Source: Pseudomonas azotoformans (lineage in GTDB: Bacteria > Pseudomonadota > Gammaproteobacteria > Pseudomonadales > Pseudomonadaceae). Taken from it: a stretch of 64,000 nucleotides of DNA. The number at the start of each line of letters is the position of its first letter. Position 1 is the first letter of the stretch. The stretch lies in assembly GCF_001579805.1 (NCBI RefSeq), contig NZ_CP014546.1:5766001-5830000 (forward strand). Reading direction: 5' to 3'. Positions 7,570-16,794 of this stretch are shown one piece after another. The notes under the pieces are model-generated. The model was not told where the DNA came from, did not search any database, and was given only the letters and a program-made list of their open reading frames with translations. A program made the translations under genes and the position numbers.

Positions 7570-9444
7570 TCAGAACTTCTTGATGTCAGCCTTGGTTTCC
7601 AACTGCTTGCGGTAGGCCGCGAAGTCCTGCTGGCCGACACGGGAGGCGAGGAAGCGGCGGTATTGCGCCTTTTCTTCGTCCGTTGGGGCAGCAGCTTCGT
7701 TGACACCGTTCAAGCGCACGATCACCAGGCTACCATCCGCCAAGGTCACGGTGGTGAAGGTCGGCTTGTCCTTGGCCGCAGGCTTGGGCATGCGGAACAG
7801 GGCTTGCAGCACGGCAGGGTCGATCGCTTCCTGGCCACGGGTGGCCGCTTCAGTGACTTTCCACGCCTGGCCGTCGACCGGCTGGTTCAGCGCAGTCTTG
7901 CCATCACGCAGACTGGCGATCAACTCGTCAGCATGAGCTTTGGCAGCTGCGCTGGCGCGCTCCTTGGCCATCTGCGTGCGAATCGCCGCATTGACGCTTT
8001 CCAGCGGCAGTTGCGAAGGCTTCAGATGCTCCTTGGCACGCAGCACGATGATGGTTTCCGGGTCCAGTTCGATGGCGGTGCTGTTGGCACCTTCATCCAG
8101 TACTTCCGGGCTGAACGCTGCGGTGACCACGGCACGGTTGGCCGCAACACCTTCGCCACCTTCACGGCCAAACGGCGCGGAGGTGTGAACGGTCAGCTTC
8201 AGGTCGGACGCCGGCTGGGCCAAGTCGGAGGCTTCGAATGCTGCGTCTTCCAATTGCTTGGTCGCTTCGACAAAACGTTGCTCAACCTGCTGGGTCTTGA
8301 GCTCTTTGGTCAGCTTGTCTTTCAGGCTGGCAAACGTCGGCACTTGCGGTGCCTCAACGCCCAACAGCTTGATCAAGTGCCAACCGAAGGTGCTGCGTAC
8401 CGGTGCCGAGACTTGGTCTTTGTTCAACGCGTACAAGGCAGTTTCGAAGTCCGGGTCGTAGACGCCAGGGCCGGCAAAGCCGAGGTCGCCGCCACTGTTG
8501 GCCGAACCCGGATCCTGGGAGAACTCCTTGGCCAGGGCTTCGAACTTCTCACCCTTGGCCAGGCGTGCCTGGATCTCTTCGATCTTGGCCTTGGCTTGCG
8601 CGTCGGTGACCTTGTCGTTGACTTCGATCAGGATGTGCGCGGCACGACGCTGTTCAGCGAGGTTGGCGGTTTCTTTCTGATAGGCCGCCTGCAGCTCTTC
8701 GTCCTTCACGCTGACCTGGTCGAAGAAGGAAGACTTCTTCAGTTCCAGGTAGTCGATGACCACCTGGTCCGGGGTCATGAACTCTTTGGCGTGCTGGTCG
8801 TAGTAAGCCTTGACCTCATCGTCGGTGAGTTTCACCGCGCCAGGGTTGGCCTTGATGTTGACGGTGGCGAAGTCGCGGGTCTGTTTTTCCAGACGCGCAA
8901 ATGCCAGCACTTCGGCATCGGTGACGAAACCGCTGCCAGCAATACCTGCGCGAACCTGACCGATCAGCATTTCCTGGGTCAGCATCTGACGGAATTGCAT
9001 ACGGCTGTAGCCCAGTTGACGGATCACCTGGTCAAAGCGTTCGGCGTTGAACTTGCCGTCCACCTGGAATTCCGGTGTCTGCAGGATTACCTGGTCCAGC
9101 GCAGCTTCAGAGAAGCCAAACTTGGAGTCAGCCGCACCTTGCAGCAACAGCTTGCGATCGATCAGACCCTTGAGGGCCGCTTCGCGCAGCAGTTTTTCAT
9201 CCAGCAGGGAGGCATCGAAATCCTTGCCCAGCTGTTGCATCAGCTGGCGACGTTGCATGTCGACGGCCTGGCTCAGTTCGGTCTGGGTGATTTCTTCACC
9301 GTTGACCTTGGCCACGTCCTGCTTACTGTTACCCGAAGCCTGGAAAATGGCCTCGATACCGGTGAACGCCATCAATGCGACGATGATCCCGATAATGGTC
9401 TTGGCAATCCAGCCTTGTGAATTGTCCCTGATATTTTGCAGCAT
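7570..9444 (-). CDS. ppiD: Peptidyl-prolyl cis-trans isomerase / periplasmic folding chaperone PpiD
   Basis: A 624-residue protein, the usual PpiD length. One N-terminal membrane anchor (WIAKTIIGIIVALMAFTGIEAIF, about residues 13-35) leaves a large periplasmic part. This holds a SurA-N-like chaperone region, including RAGIAGSGFVTDAEV, and a parvulin domain at about 268-360 (AAHILIEVND through GGDLGFAGPGVYDPDFETALYAL to STFGWHLIKLLGVE). PpiD sits at the SecYEG exit and helps newly secreted outer-membrane proteins fold; its parvulin domain is often weak or inactive. It is last in the conserved run clpP-clpX-lon-hupB-ppiD. A terminator and a possible structured RNA separate it from hupB, so it probably has its own promoter in 9445-9510. 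Confidence 0.95.
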   Translation of the reverse strand: MLQNIRDNSQGWIAKTIIGIIVALMAFTGIEAIFQASGNSKQDVAKVNGEEITQTELSQAVDMQRRQLMQQLGKDFDASLLDEKLLREAALKGLIDRKLLLQGAADSKFGFSEAALDQVILQTPEFQVDGKFNAERFDQVIRQLGYSRMQFRQMLTQEMLIGQVRAGIAGSGFVTDAEVLAFARLEKQTRDFATVNIKANPGAVKLTDDEVKAYYDQHAKEFMTPDQVVIDYLELKKSSFFDQVSVKDEELQAAYQKETANLAEQRRAAHILIEVNDKVTDAQAKAKIEEIQARLAKGEKFEALAKEFSQDPGSANSGGDLGFAGPGVYDPDFETALYALNKDQVSAPVRSTFGWHLIKLLGVEAPQVPTFASLKDKLTKELKTQQVEQRFVEATKQLEDAAFEASDLAQPASDLKLTVHTSAPFGREGGEGVAANRAVVTAAFSPEVLDEGANSTAIELDPETIIVLRAKEHLKPSQLPLESVNAAIRTQMAKERASAAAKAHADELIASLRDGKTALNQPVDGQAWKVTEAATRGQEAIDPAVLQALFRMPKPAAKDKPTFTTVTLADGSLVIVRLNGVNEAAAPTDEEKAQYRRFLASRVGQQDFAAYRKQLETKADIKKF

Positions 9445-9509
9445 GCGTCCCCCAGAAACGGTTGAACTTCAAGAATAGGCAACCGTGGAGCGTGGGTAGA
9501 GTACGGATA

Positions 9510-9540
9510 TAAGAAAGGCGCATCCAAGGATGCGCCTTCT
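9510..9540 (-). terminator. Terminator-like hairpin downstream of hupB
   Basis: In the minus sense GGCGCATCC-TT-GGATGCGCC forms a perfect 9-bp stem followed by TTTCTT. It lies beyond the folded region at 9551-9654 and before ppiD, so it would end transcripts coming from hupB. Confidence 0.75.
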
Positions 9541-9550
9541 CGCAACTGGC

Positions 9551-9654
9551 GGAGCGGACGGGGGCTTTGGTTCTCCCCCCGGCTTCGCGACCCTATGCAT
9601 ACGTGGGTCTGCCGCCGCTCCGCTCCCAGGTCGAACCTACGTTCGTCCCGGGTA
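9551..9654 (-). ncRNA. Candidate structured RNA between hupB and ppiD, with tRNA-Asp-like 3' end
   Basis: Read on the minus strand, the sequence starts with a hairpin: CCCGGG, an A-A mismatch, then CGAAC, a GTAG loop, and GTTCG/CCTGGG on the other side. A closed domain follows: GGAGCGG (9615-9621) pairs with CCGCTCC (9551-9557), enclosing two arms, GACCC/GGGTC with an 11-nt loop and CGGGGG/CCCCCG with an 11-nt loop. The closing stem and the following GCCA match the acceptor end of tRNA-Asp, but no D, anticodon or T arm is recognisable, so it is not a working tRNA. The terminator at 9510-9540 follows. It could be a processed 3'-UTR of hupB mRNA, an independent sRNA, a decayed tRNA, or a DNA-level repeat. 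Structure seen; function unknown. Confidence 0.45.
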
Positions 9655-9674
9655 GGTAAAGGCTGGATCGAAGC

Positions 9675-9947
9675 TTAGTTAACAGCTTCTTTCAGGGCTT
9701 TACCGGCTTTGAAACCTGGTTTCTTGGCAGCAGCGATCTGCAGTGCTTTGCCAGTCTGTGGGTTACGGCCAGTGCGAGCTGGGCGGTCAGTCACAGAGAA
9801 AGTACCGAAGCCTACCAGGACCACGGAGTCGCCGGCCTTCAGAGCGCCAGTGACGGATTCGATTACTGCATCCAGCGCACGGCCAGCAGCAGCTTTCGGG
9901 ATATCAGCGGATGCAGCGATAGCATCAATCAGTTCCGACTTGTTCAC
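9675..9947 (-). CDS. hupB: DNA-binding protein HU-beta
   Basis: The 90-residue HU protein, starting at GTG 9947 ([26 protein letters not shown]). The longer frame upstream is not HU-like, and AAGGGGA just ahead of the GTG is a good ribosome site. The arm motif [45 protein letters not shown] is complete, including the intercalating RNPQTG loop. HU dimers bend and compact the chromosome and assist replication and recombination. It sits between lon and ppiD, as in other pseudomonads. A near-consensus sigma70 promoter lies about 100 bp upstream (10044-10072), consistent with abundant expression. Confidence 0.96.
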   Translation of the reverse strand: MNKSELIDAIAASADIPKAAAGRALDAVIESVTGALKAGDSVVLVGFGTFSVTDRPARTGRNPQTGKALQIAAAKKPGFKAGKALKEAVN

Positions 9948-10043
9948 TCTAAGTCCCCTTATATATCTATTGAGTATGATTCTAAGTTTTTTGGTGAAAG
10001 CAAAAACCAGTGCTGAATGGCCTACAGACACTTAAGAGCCGCT

Positions 10044-10072
10044 TTATAACAAGGGCTCTAAAAAGCTGTCAA
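10044..10072 (-). promoter_or_regulatory. Sigma70 promoter of hupB
   Basis: On the minus strand, TTGACA (10067-10072) and TTATAA (10044-10049) are separated by exactly 17 bp, so both hexamers are at or near consensus. It lies between the lon stop and the hupB start. It is the only strong promoter I see for hupB. Confidence 0.8.
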
Positions 10073-10096
10073 GGAAGCCCCCCAGGCTTTAACACA

Positions 10097-12493
10097 TTAA
10101 TGCGTGCTAATTCTTTCCTTGGAATCAGACTCGCGCTTTTCGTCCTTGGCAACTATCTCCGGAGCCACATCCGGCAAGGGCTCCGGCGCGTATTGCAGCG
10201 CAATTTGCAGGACCTCGTCAATCCATTTAACCGGTTTAATCTGCAGATCCTGCTTGATGTTGTCAGGAATTTCCTTCAAGTCGCGAACATTCTCTTCAGG
10301 AATGATCACCGTCTTGATACCACCCCGGTGTGCAGCAAGCAATTTCTCTTTCAGACCACCGATGGCCAATACCTGACCACGCAGGGTGATTTCCCCGGTC
10401 ATGGCGACATCGGCGCGCACCGGAATGCCCGTCAATGCCGACACCAAGGCCGTGCACATGCCTACACCAGCGCTAGGGCCGTCTTTCGGGGTCGCCCCTT
10501 CCGGCATGTGGATGTGCGTGTCGTGCTTCTCGTGGAAGTCCAGGGGGATCCCCAGGCTCTTGGCGCGGCTGCGCACCACGGTCTGCGCGGCAGTGATGGA
10601 TTCAACCATCACGTCACCCAGGGAACCGGTCTTGATCAGTTGACCTTTACCAGGAATGACAGCGGCTTCGATGGTCAGCAATTCGCCGCCCACCTGGGTC
10701 CACGCCAGGCCAGTCACCTGTCCTACCTGATCCTGCTGCTCAGCCAGGCCGTAGCGGAATTTCTTCACGCCCAGGAAGTGCTCCAGGGAGTCGGCAACTA
10801 CCTTCACCGAGAAGCGTTTTTCCAATGCATGCTCTTTGACCGCCTTGCGGCAAATCTTCGCAATCTGGCGCTCCAAGCCCCGCACACCGGCCTCGCGAGT
10901 GTAGTAACGCACGATGTCGCGGATCGCCTCGACCTCGAATTCGATCTCGCCCTTCTTCAGGCCGTTGGCCGAAATCTGCTTGGGCGCGAGGTATTTGACG
11001 GCAATATTGATCTTCTCGTCTTCGGTATAACCCGGCAGACGAATCACTTCCATCCGGTCCAGCAACGCTGGCGGGATGTTCATGGAGTTGGAGGTGCACA
11101 GGAACATTACGTCGGACAGGTCGTAGTCGACTTCCAGGTAATGGTCGTTGAAATTGTGGTTTTGCTCGGGATCGAGCACTTCCAGCAACGCCGACGCTGG
11201 ATCGCCACGCATGTCGCTGCCCATTTTGTCGATTTCATCGAGCAGGAACAGCGGGTTGCGCACGCCCACTTTTGTCATCTTTTGAATCAATCTTCCTGGC
11301 ATCGAACCGATGTAAGTGCGGCGATGACCACGGATTTCCGCTTCATCACGCACACCACCGAGGGCCATGCGCACGAATTTACGGTTGGTGGCATTGGCAA
11401 TCGACTCAGCCAGCGAGGTTTTACCCACGCCAGGCGGACCCACCAGGCACAACACCGGACCGCGAATCTTCTTCACGCGCTTTTGCACAGCGAGGTATTC
11501 GAGGATGCGTTCTTTGACTTCTTCGAGGCCATAGTGGTCGGCATCGAGAATGTCTTCGGCACGCGCCAGGTCCAGGCGCACTTTGGTCTGGGCCTTCCAC
11601 GGGACTTGCACGAGCCAGTCGATGTAGGAGCGCACCACGGTGGCTTCGGCCGACATCGGTGACATCTGCTTGAGCTTGTTCAACTCGGCAGTGGCTTTGG
11701 TCAGGGCGTCTTTCGGCAGGCCAGCGGCATCGATGCGCTTTTTCAGCTCTTCGATTTCGTTGTGGCCTTCCTCGCTGTCGCCGAGTTCTTTCTGAATGGC
11801 CTTCATCTGCTCATTCAGGTAGTACTCGCGCTGGCTGCGCTCCATTTGTTTCTTCACGCGACCACGGATGCGTTTCTCGACCTGCAACAGGTCGATTTCG
11901 GCATCCAGCAGCGCCAGCACGTGTTCGACACGCGCCGACAGGTCGATGATTTCAAGGATGTCTTGCTTCTGCTCGATCTTCAGCGCCATGTGCGCGGCCA
12001 TGGTGTCGACCAGGCGACTTGGCTCATCGATGCTGTTGAGGGAAGACAGGACTTCAGCCGGGACTTTCTTGCCCAACTGCACATACTGCTCGAATTGCGA
12101 GAGCAGGCTGCGTACAAACACTTCGGACTCGCGCTCAGGGGCCTCGACTTCGTCGATCAGCGCCACTTCAGCGCGCAGGTGGCCATCCACCTCCATGAAA
12201 CGCTCGACCGCACCACGCTGCTCACCTTCCACCAGCACCTTGACGGTTCCATCTGGCAGCTTGAGCAGTTGCAGCACGGTCGCAATGGTACCGACGCGAT
12301 ACAGGGCATCTTCGCCTGGATCATCGTCAGCAGGATTCTTCTGGGCCAACAGCAGGATTTGCTTGTCGCCCGTCATCGCGGCCTCGAGGGCTTCGATAGA
12401 CTTCTCGCGCCCCACGAACAGCGGGATAACCATGTGCGGATAGACGACGACATCACGCAACGGCAGGAGAGGCAATTCAATGGTGGTCTTCAT
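10097..12493 (-). CDS. lon: ATP-dependent endopeptidase Lon
   Basis: A 798-residue LonA protease starting MKTTIELPLLPLRDVVVYPHMVIPLFVGR. The 23 residues that could be added upstream do not belong to the family. Domains in order: N-terminal substrate-binding domain (about 1-200), coiled helical region, AAA+ ATPase with Walker A GPPGVGKT (352-359) and the Walker B region FLLDEIDKMG, then the protease domain with the Ser of PKDGPSAGVGM near residue 678 and the Lys of the Ser/Lys dyad beyond it. It degrades misfolded and regulatory proteins in the cytoplasm as a hexamer. It is downstream of clpX with its own terminator before it, and a sigma32-like promoter (12535-12563) explains heat-shock induction. 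Confidence 0.97.
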   Translation of the reverse strand: MKTTIELPLLPLRDVVVYPHMVIPLFVGREKSIEALEAAMTGDKQILLLAQKNPADDDPGEDALYRVGTIATVLQLLKLPDGTVKVLVEGEQRGAVERFMEVDGHLRAEVALIDEVEAPERESEVFVRSLLSQFEQYVQLGKKVPAEVLSSLNSIDEPSRLVDTMAAHMALKIEQKQDILEIIDLSARVEHVLALLDAEIDLLQVEKRIRGRVKKQMERSQREYYLNEQMKAIQKELGDSEEGHNEIEELKKRIDAAGLPKDALTKATAELNKLKQMSPMSAEATVVRSYIDWLVQVPWKAQTKVRLDLARAEDILDADHYGLEEVKERILEYLAVQKRVKKIRGPVLCLVGPPGVGKTSLAESIANATNRKFVRMALGGVRDEAEIRGHRRTYIGSMPGRLIQKMTKVGVRNPLFLLDEIDKMGSDMRGDPASALLEVLDPEQNHNFNDHYLEVDYDLSDVMFLCTSNSMNIPPALLDRMEVIRLPGYTEDEKINIAVKYLAPKQISANGLKKGEIEFEVEAIRDIVRYYTREAGVRGLERQIAKICRKAVKEHALEKRFSVKVVADSLEHFLGVKKFRYGLAEQQDQVGQVTGLAWTQVGGELLTIEAAVIPGKGQLIKTGSLGDVMVESITAAQTVVRSRAKSLGIPLDFHEKHDTHIHMPEGATPKDGPSAGVGMCTALVSALTGIPVRADVAMTGEITLRGQVLAIGGLKEKLLAAHRGGIKTVIIPEENVRDLKEIPDNIKQDLQIKPVKWIDEVLQIALQYAPEPLPDVAPEIVAKDEKRESDSKERISTH

Positions 12494-12534
12494 GATTTCG
12501 CCTCTATGACAGATGAAAAATAAGCTTGAAACCA

Positions 12535-12563
12535 AGATGGGGGCTGCATGCAAAAAAAACAAG
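12535..12563 (-). promoter_or_regulatory. Sigma32 (RpoH) heat-shock promoter of lon
   Basis: On the minus strand a CTTGTT -35 (12558-12563) is followed after 15 bp by CCCCATCT (12535-12542), which matches the RpoH -10 consensus CCCCATnT at every fixed position. It ends about 40 bp before the lon ATG. Sequence match seen; heat induction is known for lon in other proteobacteria. Confidence 0.7.
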
Positions 12564-12611
12564 CTTATTGCCAGCAGTTAAACGCAGTAAACGCTTTGGG
12601 GTAAAAACGCC

Positions 12612-12645
12612 GTAAAAACAAAGGGGCCCCTGGAGGCCCCTTGTT
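12612..12645 (-). terminator. Rho-independent terminator after clpX
   Basis: In the minus sense AAGGGGCC-TCCAGG-GGCCCCTT is followed by TGTTTTT. It lies just after the clpX stop and ahead of the lon promoter, so it separates the two transcription units. Confidence 0.85.
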
Positions 12646-12666
12646 TATACCGAAACCGCGGAACGC

Positions 12667-13950
12667 TTACGCGTCAGGCGCAGCCTTGGCAGCCGGCTCA
12701 CTGTTTTCGTAGATATACAGTGGCTTGGACTTACCTTCTATAACGCTTTCGTCGATCACCACTTTACTCACCTCGGACTGCGAGGGGATTTCGTACATGG
12801 TGTCGAGCAACACGCCTTCCAGAATCGAACGCAGGCCACGTGCACCGGTCTTGCGTTCCAGTGCCCGCTTGGCCACCGATTTGAGGGCGTCGGTACGGAA
12901 CTCGAGGTCCACACCTTCCATCTCGAACAACTTGGCGTACTGCTTGGTCAGGGCGTTTTTCGGCTCGGTGAGGATCTGAATCAGAGCAGCCTCATCCAGT
13001 TCGTCCAACGTCGCCAGGACTGGCAGACGACCCACGAATTCCGGGATCAGACCGAACTTGACCAGATCGTCAGGCTCGACTTCACGCAGGGACTCGCCAA
13101 CCTTCTTGCCTTCTTCCTTGCTGCGCACTTCGGCACTGAAGCCGATGCCGCCACGGGTCGAACGCTGCTGGATGACTTTTTCCAGGCCGGAGAACGCACC
13201 ACCACAGATAAACAGGATGTTGCGCGTATCAACCTGAAGGAATTCCTGCTGCGGGTGCTTGCGGCCGCCTTGTGGCGGTACGGAAGCGACCGTGCCTTCG
13301 ATCAGTTTCAACAAGGCTTGCTGCACGCCTTCACCGGAAACGTCTCGCGTGATCGACGGGTTGTCCGACTTGCGCGAAATCTTGTCGATTTCGTCGATGT
13401 AGACAATACCCATCTGGGCTTTCTCTACGTCGTAGTCGCACTTCTGCAGCAGTTTCTGAATGATGTTCTCGACGTCTTCACCCACGTAGCCAGCCTCGGT
13501 GAGGGTGGTGGCGTCGGCGATGGTGAACGGAACGTTCAGCAGGCGAGCGAGGGTCTCTGCCAGCAGGGTTTTACCCGAGCCTGTAGGACCGATCAGCAAG
13601 ATGTTGCTCTTGCCGAGTTCAACTTCGTCGCCTTTCTTGTCACGCTGGTTCAAGCGTTTGTAGTGGTTGTACACCGCTACGGCCAGAACCTTCTTTGCAC
13701 GCTCTTGACCAATCACGTACTGGTCAAGGATGCCGCTGATTTCTTTAGGCGAAGGCAATTTATGCGCGCTGCTTTCGGCCTGGGCTTCCTGCACCTCCTC
13801 ACGGATGATGTCATTGCACAGGTCGACGCACTCGTCGCAGATAAAGACCGAGGGGCCGGCAATCAATTTGCGCACTTCATGCTGGCTTTTGCCACAGAAG
13901 GAGCAATAGAGCAGCTTGCCGTTGTCCTCGCCGTTGCGGGTGTCAGTCAT
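12667..13950 (-). CDS. clpX: ATP-dependent Clp protease ATP-binding subunit ClpX
   Basis: A 427-residue AAA+ unfoldase starting [22 protein letters not shown]; the upstream extension is not family sequence. The N-terminal zinc-binding domain has Cys16, Cys19, Cys38 and Cys41. Walker A GPTGSGKT is at 121-128 and Walker [11 protein letters not shown] follows. It unfolds tagged substrates, such as ssrA-tagged proteins, and feeds them to ClpP. The gene lies 112 bp after clpP on the same strand, with a hairpin between them (13999-14018), and ends at its own terminator. The order tig-clpP-clpX-lon is the standard proteobacterial arrangement. Confidence 0.97.
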   Translation of the reverse strand: MTDTRNGEDNGKLLYCSFCGKSQHEVRKLIAGPSVFICDECVDLCNDIIREEVQEAQAESSAHKLPSPKEISGILDQYVIGQERAKKVLAVAVYNHYKRLNQRDKKGDEVELGKSNILLIGPTGSGKTLLAETLARLLNVPFTIADATTLTEAGYVGEDVENIIQKLLQKCDYDVEKAQMGIVYIDEIDKISRKSDNPSITRDVSGEGVQQALLKLIEGTVASVPPQGGRKHPQQEFLQVDTRNILFICGGAFSGLEKVIQQRSTRGGIGFSAEVRSKEEGKKVGESLREVEPDDLVKFGLIPEFVGRLPVLATLDELDEAALIQILTEPKNALTKQYAKLFEMEGVDLEFRTDALKSVAKRALERKTGARGLRSILEGVLLDTMYEIPSQSEVSKVVIDESVIEGKSKPLYIYENSEPAAKAAPDA

Positions 13951-13998
13951 TCGTTCGATCCAAATCCGATAGGCTTGCAACACAAGATGAAGGCTTAT

Positions 13999-14018
13999 GC
14001 GGGCTTTTTCAAGCCCGC
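13999..14018 (-). other. Hairpin between clpP and clpX
   Basis: GCGGGCTT-TTTC-AAGCCCGC is a perfect 8-bp inverted repeat in the clpP-clpX gap. In the minus sense no U-run follows, so it is more likely an mRNA-stabilising or partially terminating hairpin that tunes clpX relative to clpP. Confidence 0.55.
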
Positions 14019-14062
14019 CAGTGGTCGGACATGCCGACCAGCCCTATTTTGAGCAGCTTATA

Positions 14063-14698
14063 TTAAGCGGGGCGCTGGCTGATCACGTCGTCGATCAACC
14101 CGTATGCTTTCGCAGCTTCGGCACTCATGAAGTTGTCGCGGTTGGTATCGCGCTCGATTTCTTCCAGGGTGTGCCCGCTGTGCTTGGCCATCAACGTATT
14201 GAGGCGCTCGCGAATAAACAGGATTTCCTTGGCGTGGATTTCGATGTCCGACGCCTGGCCCTGGAAACCGCCCAGTGGCTGGTGAATCATCACGCGCGAG
14301 TTCGGCAGGCAGAAACGCTTGCCTTCGGCACCGGCGGTCAGCAGGAATGCACCCATGCTGCAGGCCTGGCCAATGCACGTGGTCGAGACGTTCGGCTTGA
14401 TGAACTGCATGGTGTCGTAGATCGACATACCTGCTGTCACCGAACCGCCCGGCGAGTTGATATAGAGATGGATGTCCTTGTCCGGGTTTTCCGCTTCAAG
14501 GAACAGCAGCTGCGCACAAATCAGGTTGGCCATGTAGTCCTCTACGGGGCCCACCAGAAAGATCACTCGCTCCTTGAGCAGGCGCGAGTAGATGTCGTAG
14601 GCGCGTTCGCCACGAGCGGACTGCTCGACAACCATCGGGACCAGGCCGCCAGCGGCCTGGACATCAGAGTTCTGCTGAATATAGGAATTACGGAACAT
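14063..14698 (-). CDS. clpP: ATP-dependent Clp protease proteolytic subunit ClpP
   Basis: A 211-residue ClpP. The triad is present: Ser114 in [11 protein letters not shown], His139 in MIHQPLGG and Asp188 in [30 protein letters not shown] is the conserved oxyanion-region segment. The short N-terminal stretch before [20 protein letters not shown] is the usual propeptide. Fourteen subunits form the barrel that degrades proteins delivered by ClpX or ClpA. The gene starts 91 bp after tig on the same strand, with a terminator-like hairpin between them. Confidence 0.97.
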   Translation of the reverse strand: MFRNSYIQQNSDVQAAGGLVPMVVEQSARGERAYDIYSRLLKERVIFLVGPVEDYMANLICAQLLFLEAENPDKDIHLYINSPGGSVTAGMSIYDTMQFIKPNVSTTCIGQACSMGAFLLTAGAEGKRFCLPNSRVMIHQPLGGFQGQASDIEIHAKEILFIRERLNTLMAKHSGHTLEEIERDTNRDNFMSAEAAKAYGLIDDVISQRPA

Positions 14699-14737
14699 GC
14701 TCTGCAGTTACTCCCAAATAGTCATGTCTTGAAAACG

Positions 14738-14764
14738 CATAAGCCAGCGCGAGGCTGGCTTATG
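14738..14764 (-). terminator. Terminator-like hairpin after tig
   Basis: An 11-bp perfect stem CATAAGCCAGC / GCTGGCTTATG with a 5-nt loop, followed in the minus sense by CGTTTTC. It probably reduces tig readthrough into clpP. Confidence 0.7.
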
Positions 14765-14789
14765 GTTGTATTTCCAACGAGTTGGACAA

Positions 14790-16100
14790 TCAGTCGGCTT
14801 GTGCTGCTTCCGCCGGTTTGACTGCTTCTTCGTAAGAGACCGCTTTATCGGTCACCTTAGCCTTCTGCAGAACAGTATCCACAACTTGTTCTTCCAGCAC
14901 AACCGAACGCACTTCGTTCAGTTGCTGATCGTTCTTGTAGTACCAAGCCACGACCTGCTCAGGCTCCTGGTAGGCCGAAGCCATTTCCTGGATCATTTCG
15001 CGAACGCGGTCTTCGTCAGGCTTGAGGTCAAACTGCTTGACCACTTCAGCCACGATCAGGCCCAGCACGACGCGGCGCTTGGCTTGTTCTTCGAACAGCT
15101 CGGCCGGCAGTTGGTCAGGCTTGATGTTGCCACCAAACTGCTGGACAGCTTGAACGCGCAAGCGATCCACTTCGTTGGACAGCAGGGCCTTAGGCACTTC
15201 GATCGGGTTGGCGGCCAGCAGACCGTCCATGACCTGGTTCTTGACCTTGGACTTGATGGCCTGACGCAGCTCGCGCTCCATGTTCTTGCGAACTTCGGTG
15301 CGGAAGCCTTCGATACCGGTTTCCTTGATGCCGAATTGAGCGAAGAACTCTTCGTTCAGCTCTGGCAGCTTAGGCTCGGAAACGCTGTTGACGGTCACGG
15401 TGAACTCGGCGGCTTTGCCAGCCAGGTCCAGGTTCTGGTAGTCAGCAGGGAAGGTCAGGTTCAGAACGCGCTCTTCGCCGGCTTTGGCGCCAACCAGGCC
15501 GTCTTCGAAGCCCGGGATCATGCGGTTGGAACCCAGCACCAGCTGAGTACCCTTGGCGGAGCCGCCAGCGAAGACTTCGCCGTCAACCTTGCCAACGAAA
15601 TCGATGTTCAGCTGGTCTTCGTTCTGGGCAGCGCGGTCGGCCACTTCGAAACGGGTGTTCTGCTTGCGCAGGATTTCCAGCATGTTGTCCAGGTCCGAAT
15701 CAGCCACTTCGGCGCTCAGACGCTCGATTTCGATACCTTCGAAACCGGCCACTTCAAATTCAGGGAACACTTCGAATACAGCAACGTATTCCAGGTCCTT
15801 GCCAGCTTCCAGGGACTTAGGCTCGATCGACGGCGAACCCGCTGGGTTCAGCTTGTGCTCGACAACAGCTTCGTAGAACGAAGCCTGGATCACGTCACCG
15901 ACAGCTTCCTGGCGCGCATCGGCACCAAAACGGCGCTTGATTTCGCTCATTGGCACTTTGCCTGGACGGAAACCAGCGATCTTGGCCTTCTGGGCAGTCT
16001 GCTGCAGACGCTTGTTGACCGCAGTTTCGATGCGCTCAGCCGGCACGGTGATGCTCAGGCGACGCTCGATAGCAGTAGTATTTTCAACAGAAACTTGCAT
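14790..16100 (-). CDS. tig: Trigger factor (ribosome-associated chaperone and prolyl isomerase)
   Basis: A 436-residue trigger factor starting [24 protein letters not shown]; the 19 residues possible upstream are not conserved. The ribosome-docking signature is [17 protein letters not shown] (about residues 43-59). An FKBP-like domain follows in the middle (about 155-245, with [23 protein letters not shown]) and then the helical C-terminal substrate cradle. It binds nascent chains at the ribosome exit tunnel near L23. First of the tig-clpP-clpX-lon run; the tRNA cluster lies upstream on the same strand. Confidence 0.96.
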   Translation of the reverse strand: MQVSVENTTAIERRLSITVPAERIETAVNKRLQQTAQKAKIAGFRPGKVPMSEIKRRFGADARQEAVGDVIQASFYEAVVEHKLNPAGSPSIEPKSLEAGKDLEYVAVFEVFPEFEVAGFEGIEIERLSAEVADSDLDNMLEILRKQNTRFEVADRAAQNEDQLNIDFVGKVDGEVFAGGSAKGTQLVLGSNRMIPGFEDGLVGAKAGEERVLNLTFPADYQNLDLAGKAAEFTVTVNSVSEPKLPELNEEFFAQFGIKETGIEGFRTEVRKNMERELRQAIKSKVKNQVMDGLLAANPIEVPKALLSNEVDRLRVQAVQQFGGNIKPDQLPAELFEEQAKRRVVLGLIVAEVVKQFDLKPDEDRVREMIQEMASAYQEPEQVVAWYYKNDQQLNEVRSVVLEEQVVDTVLQKAKVTDKAVSYEEAVKPAEAAQAD

Positions 16101-16460
16101 GGATATTCCTCGTTGCACAGACGTTAGCCGGCCATTTCCGACCCCAATCAAGGGCATGCATTCTAGTGGGTCAAACTCAAGAAGTCACCCTACTGCAAAT
16201 ACGCCCGAAAACAGCCGGCAATTTATCGGTACGAAGGCACGGATGCACCTCGCCCCGGTGACAAATACAACCCATCACGCCAGGGCTCTGCGCCGCCCCT
16301 TCTATATATAGAAGAAGTCGTCATCCATCTCCCTGACGGCCAACCCCGCAAACAGGGCTGGCAGGCAGCGCAGCATCATCGAGATACATAAATACGACGA
16401 AACGCGCTGCCATCGCGCCCCATTACCTGCAGCCGCTGGATATTTCGAACCGCTGAAACC
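16101..16460. other. Non-coding leader region upstream of tig
   Basis: This 360-bp stretch between tig and the tRNA terminator shows no convincing gene; the short frames across it lack codon structure or family sequence. It must hold the tig promoter. The AT-rich run TATATATAG near 16308-16316 is the only feature that stands out, and I cannot assign promoter elements with confidence. Confidence 0.6.
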
Positions 16461-16495
16461 AAAAAAGGCGCCAGACTGTTAAATCTGGCGCCTTT
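16461..16495 (-). terminator. Terminator of the tRNA operon
   Basis: In the minus sense GGCGCCAGA ... TCTGGCGCC closes a 9-bp stem and is followed by TTTTTT. It lies just beyond the distal tRNA-His. Nearly the same stem occurs at 16761-16786 after the other tRNA-His copy. Confidence 0.9.
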
Positions 16496-16501
16496 CGAAT
16501 A

Positions 16502-16578
16502 TGGGGTGGACGAAGGGGATCGAACCCTCGACAACGGGAGTCACAATCCCGTGCTCTACCAACTGAGCTACGCCCACC
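16502..16578 (-). tRNA. tRNA-His (GTG), copy 1
   Basis: A 77-nt cloverleaf on the minus strand. The acceptor GTGGGCG pairs with CGTCCAC, with an extra 5' G opposite C73 as expected of tRNA-His, and CCA is encoded. The anticodon loop TTGTGAC reads GTG. The T arm is GAGGGTTCGATCCCCT. The gene is identical to the copy at 16795-16871. Confidence 0.97.
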
Positions 16579-16654
16579 ATATTGCGTTAACAAAGAAACC
16601 AAACCACTTCTTTGTCGAGCCCTGCCCTGCCTTTCGACGGGACCAAGCTTTATT

Positions 16655-16739
16655 TGGTGCGGATGAAGAGACTCGAACTCTTACGCCTCGCGGCGCTGGA
16701 ACCTAAATCCAGTGTGTCTACCAATTCCACCACATCCGC
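16655..16739 (-). tRNA. tRNA-Leu (TAG)
   Basis: An 85-nt type II tRNA on the minus strand with the long variable arm of leucine tRNAs (GCGCCGCGAGGCGT). The acceptor is GCGGATG / CATCCGC, then A73 and CCA. The anticodon loop TTTAGGT gives TAG, reading CUA and CUN codons. It lies between the two tRNA-His copies. Confidence 0.96.
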
Positions 16740-16757
16740 GCTTGAAGCTCTTAAAGC

Positions 16758-16790
16758 AAAGGCGCCAGACGATTAATCTGGCGCCTTTAA
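16758..16790 (-). terminator. Internal terminator-like hairpin after tRNA-His copy 2
   Basis: GGCGCCAGA / TCTGGCGCC stem at 16761-16786, followed in the minus sense by TTTGC. It is a near duplicate of the stem at 16467-16492. Its U-run is shorter, so readthrough to tRNA-Leu and the distal tRNA-His is likely. Confidence 0.75.
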
Positions 16791-16794
16791 AATA

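Noticed and set aside
7555..9420. Open frame of 621 codons on the plus strand opposite ppiD, and similar long antisense frames opposite lon, tig, the RND gene and others
   Set aside because: These are mirror frames produced by GC-rich codon bias. The opposite strand carries complete known families, and the antisense products show no domain.
9551..9625. A functional tRNA-Asp gene between hupB and ppiD
   Set aside because: Only the acceptor stem and GCCA end match. D arm, anticodon stem with GTC, and T arm cannot be formed, so it is listed as a structured RNA candidate.
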